Below are positions 59,836 to 64,000 of a stretch of DNA of 64,000 nt, piece after piece (position 1 is the first letter of the stretch; each line of letters begins with the position of its first letter). The notes beneath the pieces were generated by a model that searched no databases, was not told where the DNA came from, and saw only the letters and a list, made by a program, of their open reading frames with translations. The stretch is from Leucobacter tardus (lineage in GTDB: Bacteria; Actinomycetota; Actinomycetes; Actinomycetales; Microbacteriaceae). The translations under genes and the position numbers were made by a program. The stretch is from positions 744,001-808,000 of the forward strand of contig NZ_JAGFBF010000001.1 in the NCBI RefSeq assembly GCF_017583045.1, read 5' to 3'.

Positions 59836-62195
59836 TCATGACCCGAGCGCAGGACACGTCGGATATCGCGTTCACGGTTGCCGGGCTGCGGGCGTCCGTG
59901 GAGATCCGCATCGACCACTGGGGCATCCCGCACATCGTCGCGGAGGACCGGGCGGATGTCTTCGTCGCACAGGGGTTCAACGCCGCGCGGGATCGCCTCT
60001 TCCAGATCGATCTCTGGCGACGACGCGGGCACGGCAGGCTCGCGGAGGTGTGGGGTGCGGCAGCGGTCGAGCAGGATCGCGCCAACCGCCTCATGCTGTA
60101 CCGCGGCGAGATGGAGGCGGAGTGGGCCGCGTACGGACCCGGTGCGCGCGCGGCCATCGAGGCGTTCGTCGTCGGCATCAACGCCTATGTCGCGTGGGCC
60201 AGAGACGACACGGATCGTCTGCCGCCCGAGTTCGCGGTTCACGACTACCTGCCCGATTTCTGGAAGGCCGAGGATGTGGTCCGATTCCGGACCCACGGGC
60301 TCTTCTACAACGTGGAGCAGGAGATCGCCCGCGCGCAGACGCTGGTCGCCGGCGGGGAGGTGGCCGATGAGCTCCGCCAGAAGCGGGAGCCCGCGCACCC
60401 GAGACAGGTGCCGGAGGGCGTCGACCTGACCGAGTTCACCGAGGAGATGCTGCGCACGTACCGGCTGGCGTTCGCTCCTGCCGCCTTCGCCGAGGCTGCG
60501 GCCCCGGAGTCCGCGGTCGAGGGCGTGAGCGGCAGCAACAACTGGGTGGTCGACGGATCGCGCACCAGCACGGGCCGCCCGATCCTGGCCAATGACCCCC
60601 ACCGTGCGATCACGCTGCCGTCGCTGCGCTACCTCGCGCACCTCCGCGCGCCGGGACTCAACGTCGTCGGTGCGGGTGAGCCCGGACTGCCGGGCATCTC
60701 GATCGGTCACAACGAGACGCTCGCCTTCGGCCTCACCATCTGGCCGGCCGACGTGGAGGACCTGTACGTGTACCGGTGCGACGACACCGGCGCGGGCGAC
60801 TACGTCGGCCCCGACGGGCCCGCGCGCTTCGCAACGGTCGAGGAGACGATCGGCGTGCGCGGCGCCGAGGATGCGACGGTGACCCTCGCGTTCACCGTGC
60901 ACGGGCCGGTGATCCACGTCGATCACGATCGTGGCATCGTGATCGCGCTGCGCGCCGCGTGGCTGGAGCCGGGCATGGCGCCGTACGTCGCCAGCCTCGG
61001 CTACGGCGACGCCCCCGACGGCGAGAGCTTCATCGCCGCACTCGAGCACTGGGGGGCTCCCGCCGTGAACCAGGTGTTCGCCACGGTGGACGGCGACTGG
61101 GGGTGGCAGGTCGCCGCGAAGGTGCCGCGACGCGACGGGTGGGACGGGAGTCTCCCGGTGCCGGGCACGGGCGCGTACGAGTGGCGCGGTCTCGTGGGCG
61201 CGCCGGAGCTGCCCGGAGAGCGGCGGCCCGAGCGCGGCTGGATCGCGACGGCGAACGAGTGCAACCTGCCCGAGGACTGGATCGATCGCGGGATCACGGC
61301 GACCCACGACTGGTATTCGGACGCCCGGGCACTGCGGTTGCGGGAATGGCTCGAGACGGACGACCGGGTGAGCGTCGCCACGTCGGACCGGATGCAGAAC
61401 GACTTCCTCAGCGTCCACGCGCGCGCCGTTCTCGCGAACCTCGCAGCGGTGCGCGTCGAGGACCCGCGTGTCGACGCTGAGCTGACGCGACTGCGCGACT
61501 GGAGCGGGGTCGAGAGTGTCGACTCCCGCGAGGCGCTCGTGTTCGAGATCTGGGTGCGCAGGCATCTCAGGCCCGCCACGATGCGGGAGCGGCTCGCCGC
61601 CGAAGGGGTGCCTGCAGAGCGGATCGACGCGGTACTGCCGCTCGTGCTCAAGGACGAGTCGTTCGGGGGCGACCTGCGCGGCGACCTCAGCGTGACCGCG
61701 TGGCTGGGAGCGCACGTCGATGGCGCGCGTGTCGCCGCGATCGTGGAGCGCACCCTGTGCGCTGCGCTCGATGAGCTGGAGCAGATGCTCGGGGCTGAGA
61801 CCGAGGCGTCGCCCTGGTCCTGGGGGCGTCTGCACCACGCGTCCGTCACCCATCCCGCTCTGGCGGTGACATCGACGTTGCCAGCGGAGTGGGTGCGTCA
61901 GGGGCCGATCCCGCGCGGCGGGAGCGGTGACACGGTGGGCAACGCGGGGTACGACGCCGCGTTCCGGCAGTCGATCGGGTCGACGTTCCGCATGGTGCTC
62001 GATGTCGGAGACTGGGACCGGAGCGTGGCCATGAACAGTCCGGGTCAGAGCGGCGACCCGCGGTCGGAGCACTACGGCGATCTCTTCGCCGGGTGGGCGG
62101 AGGGCGAGAGCTTCCCGCTGCTGTTCTCGGACGAGGCGATCGCCCAGCACACCGCGCAGGTGATCCGGCTGCACCCGGACGAGGAGGTCGTATAG
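59832..62195 (+). CDS. Penicillin-acylase-family Ntn hydrolase, probably cytoplasmic
   Basis: This is a 787-residue member of the penicillin amidase/acyl-homoserine-lactone acylase family, which cleaves amide bonds after self-processing into two chains. The N-terminal part contains VEIRIDHWGIPHIVAEDRADVFVAQGFNAARDRLFQ. The autocatalytic site is GVSGSNNWVVDGSRT near residue 230-245, where Ser (in GSNNWVV) is the nucleophile that becomes exposed. IWPADVEDLYVYR and the VHGPVIHVDHD segment follow. It has no signal peptide, unlike the periplasmic enzymes, so its substrate must be imported, probably by the ABC system just upstream (its start overlaps the permease stop). Which start (ATG 59832 or 59838) is used is open. 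Candidate substrates are N-acyl amines, N-acylethanolamines, AHLs or beta-lactams. Confidence 0.88.
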   Translation: MIMTRAQDTSDIAFTVAGLRASVEIRIDHWGIPHIVAEDRADVFVAQGFNAARDRLFQIDLWRRRGHGRLAEVWGAAAVEQDRANRLMLYRGEMEAEWAAYGPGARAAIEAFVVGINAYVAWARDDTDRLPPEFAVHDYLPDFWKAEDVVRFRTHGLFYNVEQEIARAQTLVAGGEVADELRQKREPAHPRQVPEGVDLTEFTEEMLRTYRLAFAPAAFAEAAAPESAVEGVSGSNNWVVDGSRTSTGRPILANDPHRAITLPSLRYLAHLRAPGLNVVGAGEPGLPGISIGHNETLAFGLTIWPADVEDLYVYRCDDTGAGDYVGPDGPARFATVEETIGVRGAEDATVTLAFTVHGPVIHVDHDRGIVIALRAAWLEPGMAPYVASLGYGDAPDGESFIAALEHWGAPAVNQVFATVDGDWGWQVAAKVPRRDGWDGSLPVPGTGAYEWRGLVGAPELPGERRPERGWIATANECNLPEDWIDRGITATHDWYSDARALRLREWLETDDRVSVATSDRMQNDFLSVHARAVLANLAAVRVEDPRVDAELTRLRDWSGVESVDSREALVFEIWVRRHLRPATMRERLAAEGVPAERIDAVLPLVLKDESFGGDLRGDLSVTAWLGAHVDGARVAAIVERTLCAALDELEQMLGAETEASPWSWGRLHHASVTHPALAVTSTLPAEWVRQGPIPRGGSGDTVGNAGYDAAFRQSIGSTFRMVLDVGDWDRSVAMNSPGQSGDPRSEHYGDLFAGWAEGESFPLLFSDEAIAQHTAQVIRLHPDEEVV

Positions 62196-62205
62196 TGCGC
62201 TTCTT

Positions 62206-62219
62206 TGGTCGAATGACCA
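62206..62219. promoter_or_regulatory. TGGTC-GAAT-GACCA operator-like palindrome
   Basis: TGGTC and GACCA form a perfect 5-bp inverted repeat with a 4-nt centre, the TGGT...ACCA shape typical of GntR/FadR-type operators. It lies 11 nt after the acylase stop and about 200 nt before the permease. A GntR regulator (such as that of the gamma-glutamyl operon) could act here. Confidence 0.45.
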
Positions 62220-62304
62220 TCCTTTCGTGTGCGTAGCCCCCCGCCATTGAGGGGCCTCAGAAGCGAGAATCACGTTTCGCGCGTGTGAAATCAACAAGAA
62301 AAGG

Positions 62305-62335
62305 TTGCGCAAACCTACCTTTGCAGGGTTATAGT
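62305..62335 (+). promoter_or_regulatory. Promoter of the ethanolamine-permease-like gene
   Basis: TTGCGC (62305-62310) and TATAGT (62330-62335) are separated by 19 nt, and TTATAG one base earlier gives 18. The inverted repeat AGGTT-GCGCA-AACCT (62302-62316) covers the -35 region and could be an operator. The transcript would have a leader of about 75 nt. Confidence 0.5.
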
Positions 62336-62417
62336 CACCTCGTGCGGCTTGCACCCGTGAACCGCACGCGAGGACCTCGGCCCTCGGTTTCACGACGATG
62401 TGGAAGGTTCACTGCAC

Positions 62418-64000
62418 ATGGCCAAGGACACCCTCCGCGTGAGCGGGGTCACGTACACCACCGCCGACAGCGGTTACTTCGAGAAGCGGACGCTCAAACG
62501 CGCCGCGGGCATCTGGGGCCTTTGGGGCCTCGCCGTCGGTGCCGTGATCTCCGGAAACTTCTCCGGCTGGAACTTCGGGATCGACGCGGCCGGCTTCGGC
62601 GGCATGCTCATCGCCTTCGCCGTACTCGTGGTCATGTACTACGGCCTCATCTTCTCCATCGGCGAGATGGCGTCGGCCATGCCGCACACGGGTGGCGCAT
62701 ACTCGTTCGGCCGAGCGGCACTCGGCCCGTGGGGCGGGTTCGTCACGGGCCTCGCGGAATCGATCGAGTACGTGGCGACGACCGCCGTCATCGTGTATTT
62801 CTCCGCGTCCTACGCCGACAGCATCACGAGCGAGCTGCTCGGATTCTCGCTCCCGGCGTGGGCGTGGTGGCTGATCCTCTACGCCCTCTTCGTAGCCCTG
62901 AACACCGCCGGAGCGAACGTGTCGTTCAAGTTCGCGATCATCGTCTCGATCATCTCGATCGCCATCATCCTGTTCTTCTCGGCGATGGCGCTCTTCAGCG
63001 GTCAGTTCGTCTGGAACTCGCTGTTCGACATCGCCCCGGATGCGGGGCAGACCGCCTTCCTGCCGCACGGCGTCATGCCGATCCTGTTCGCCCTGCCGTT
63101 CGCCATGTGGTTCTTCCTCGGGATCGAAGAGCTGCCACTCGCGGCGGAAGAATCGCACAACCCCGTCCGCGACATCCCGCGCGCCGGGCTCTGGGCCAGG
63201 GGCACCCTCATCATCACCGGTCTGCTCGTCCTCTTCCTGAACACCGGCGTCATCGGCGCCGAAGCCATGGGCGTCTCTGAAGAGCCCCTGCTCGACGGCT
63301 TCCGCGCCATCGTCGGCGACCAGGTCGCCGCCGTGCTCGCGCTCTTCGCGCTCATCGGACTCTTCGCGTCGCTGCAGGGCATCATGTTCGCCTACGGCCG
63401 CAACATGTACTCGCTCTCACGCGCCGGGTACTACCCGCGGTTCCTCTCGTTGACGGGCAAGCGCTCGACCCCGTGGGTCGCGCTCGCCGCCGGAGCCCTC
63501 ATCGGGTTCGCCGCGCTCGTCGTCGTCGACTTCGCCGGCGGCGCGGACGGGGTGGCAGGCGCCATCGTGCTGAACATCGCCGTCTGGGGCGCCGTGCTCG
63601 CCTACTTCATGCAGATGGTGTCGTTCATCGTGCTGCGTCGCAAGTTCCCGAACGCGAAGCGCCCCTACCGCAGCCCGTGGGGGCTCTTCGGAGCGTACGC
63701 GGCCGCGGCGATCGCGGCGGTGACGTTCGTCGGCTTCCTGCTGAACGAAACCTTCCAGCCCGCCATCATCGCGATCATCATCGTCTACGTGATCGGCCTG
63801 CTCATCTTCGGTCTGTACGGGCGACACCGGCTCATCCTCTCCCCGGAAGAGGAGTACGCGGTCTCGGGTGGTCTGCACGGCGATCCGCAGCGCGAAGGAT
63901 ACGGCGGCGACGTCGAGGAGCAGATCCTCGCCCTCGACGGCGTGGACGGACCGCAGACCCCCGCCGGCGGGCCGGGCGCCGCGACCGCGCCGCCGGAGAC
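62418..64000 (+). CDS. APC-family permease, ethanolamine-permease-like (3' end outside window)
   Basis: The frame is open from the ATG at 62418 to the window end with no stop (527 codons seen), so the gene is cut at the right edge. The N-terminal region YFEKRTLKRAAGIWGLWGLA, then VGAVISGNFSGWNFGIDAAG, resembles the ethanolamine permease (Eat) branch of the APC superfamily. It continues with FSIGEMASAMPHTGGAYSFGRAALGPWGGFVTGLAESIEYV, again like Eat. Twelve membrane segments can be made out, and a hydrophilic acidic tail follows near residue 480. Its place after the acylase island and near a GlnA4-like ligase operon supports amino-alcohol uptake, but transport specificity cannot be proven by eye. 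Confidence 0.8.
   Translation, partial: MAKDTLRVSGVTYTTADSGYFEKRTLKRAAGIWGLWGLAVGAVISGNFSGWNFGIDAAGFGGMLIAFAVLVVMYYGLIFSIGEMASAMPHTGGAYSFGRAALGPWGGFVTGLAESIEYVATTAVIVYFSASYADSITSELLGFSLPAWAWWLILYALFVALNTAGANVSFKFAIIVSIISIAIILFFSAMALFSGQFVWNSLFDIAPDAGQTAFLPHGVMPILFALPFAMWFFLGIEELPLAAEESHNPVRDIPRAGLWARGTLIITGLLVLFLNTGVIGAEAMGVSEEPLLDGFRAIVGDQVAAVLALFALIGLFASLQGIMFAYGRNMYSLSRAGYYPRFLSLTGKRSTPWVALAAGALIGFAALVVVDFAGGADGVAGAIVLNIAVWGAVLAYFMQMVSFIVLRRKFPNAKRPYRSPWGLFGAYAAAAIAAVTFVGFLLNETFQPAIIAIIIVYVIGLLIFGLYGRHRLILSPEEEYAVSGGLHGDPQREGYGGDVEEQILALDGVDGPQTPAGGPGAATAPPE

Noticed and set aside
59730-62393. An 887-codon open frame on the minus strand over the acylase gene
   Set aside because: It has shadow-type composition (Arg-, His-, Pro-rich), no domain, and lies fully antisense to a gene with clear acylase motifs. 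Long antisense frames are usual at this GC content.
1-64000. Prophage, transposon, toxin-antitoxin or restriction-defence locus
   Set aside because: No phage structural genes, transposase, integrase, restriction enzyme or Cas gene is recognisable; the HNH protein has an export signal and looks like a secreted nuclease.

Overview
The window is about 64 kb of high-GC actinobacterial chromosome. GTG and TTG starts are common, and many genes look leaderless, with a TANNNT box 6-7 nt before the start codon. The gene content suggests a Microbacteriaceae-type organism, possibly close to Leucobacter: a fused AccDA carboxyltransferase, bS22, an LCP protein, PGPGW and DUF4870 membrane proteins, and system II cytochrome c biogenesis. 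The genus is a guess. I see no rRNA, IS element, integrase, phage block or CRISPR array.

Layout. 1-12 kb: a sodium:solute symporter (cut by the window edge) beside an Lrp-type regulator; a CoA-transferase/carboxyltransferase pair; HAD phosphatases, phosphoglucomutase, prephenate dehydratase, a lipid kinase and serS. 12-15 kb: two tRNA-Ser genes flank an LCP ligase and a repeat-rich non-coding stretch. 14-25 kb: housekeeping genes (alanyl-tRNA editing, aminotransferase, upp, tadA, cation efflux, proC, a Ktr/Trk potassium system, an ArsR regulator) and the 32-residue ribosomal protein bS22. 25-28 kb: a glutaredoxin-like/Dabb pair, and a cupin regulator divergent from a flavoprotein-methyltransferase fusion. 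28-32 kb (minus): a SipW/TasA-type surface operon (alternate-signal-peptide protein, S26 signal peptidase, LAxTG protein, choice-of-anchor G protein). 33-41 kb: aspS, a flavin oxidoreductase, and cytochrome c maturation (TlpA, CcdA, ResB, CcsB) with a repeat-bearing gap between resB and ccsB. 41-43.5 kb: a frameshifted exopolysaccharide glycosyl-phosphotransferase and a secreted HNH nuclease.

From 43.5 kb to the end the window is catabolic. A GntR-controlled nitrilase-family amidase and APC permease come first. A minus-strand operon follows (glutamine-synthetase-like ligase, gamma-glutamyl hydrolase, aldehyde dehydrogenase, SDR, GntR), which resembles a gamma-glutamylation route for amines or amino alcohols. 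Next is a plus-strand island: a one-piece LuxR-HTH/periplasmic-binding-protein sensor, two SDRs, a deacetylase-fold hydrolase, a CUT2-type ABC importer and a cytoplasmic penicillin-acylase-family enzyme. An ethanolamine-permease-like gene runs off the right edge.

Taken together, the right third reads as machinery to import an amide or N-acyl compound, deacylate it inside the cell, and feed the released amine or amino alcohol into gamma-glutamyl chemistry. The substrate is not known. The SipW-type operon, a family of three 61-bp palindromic repeats and the sensor-regulator fusion are the other points of most interest.
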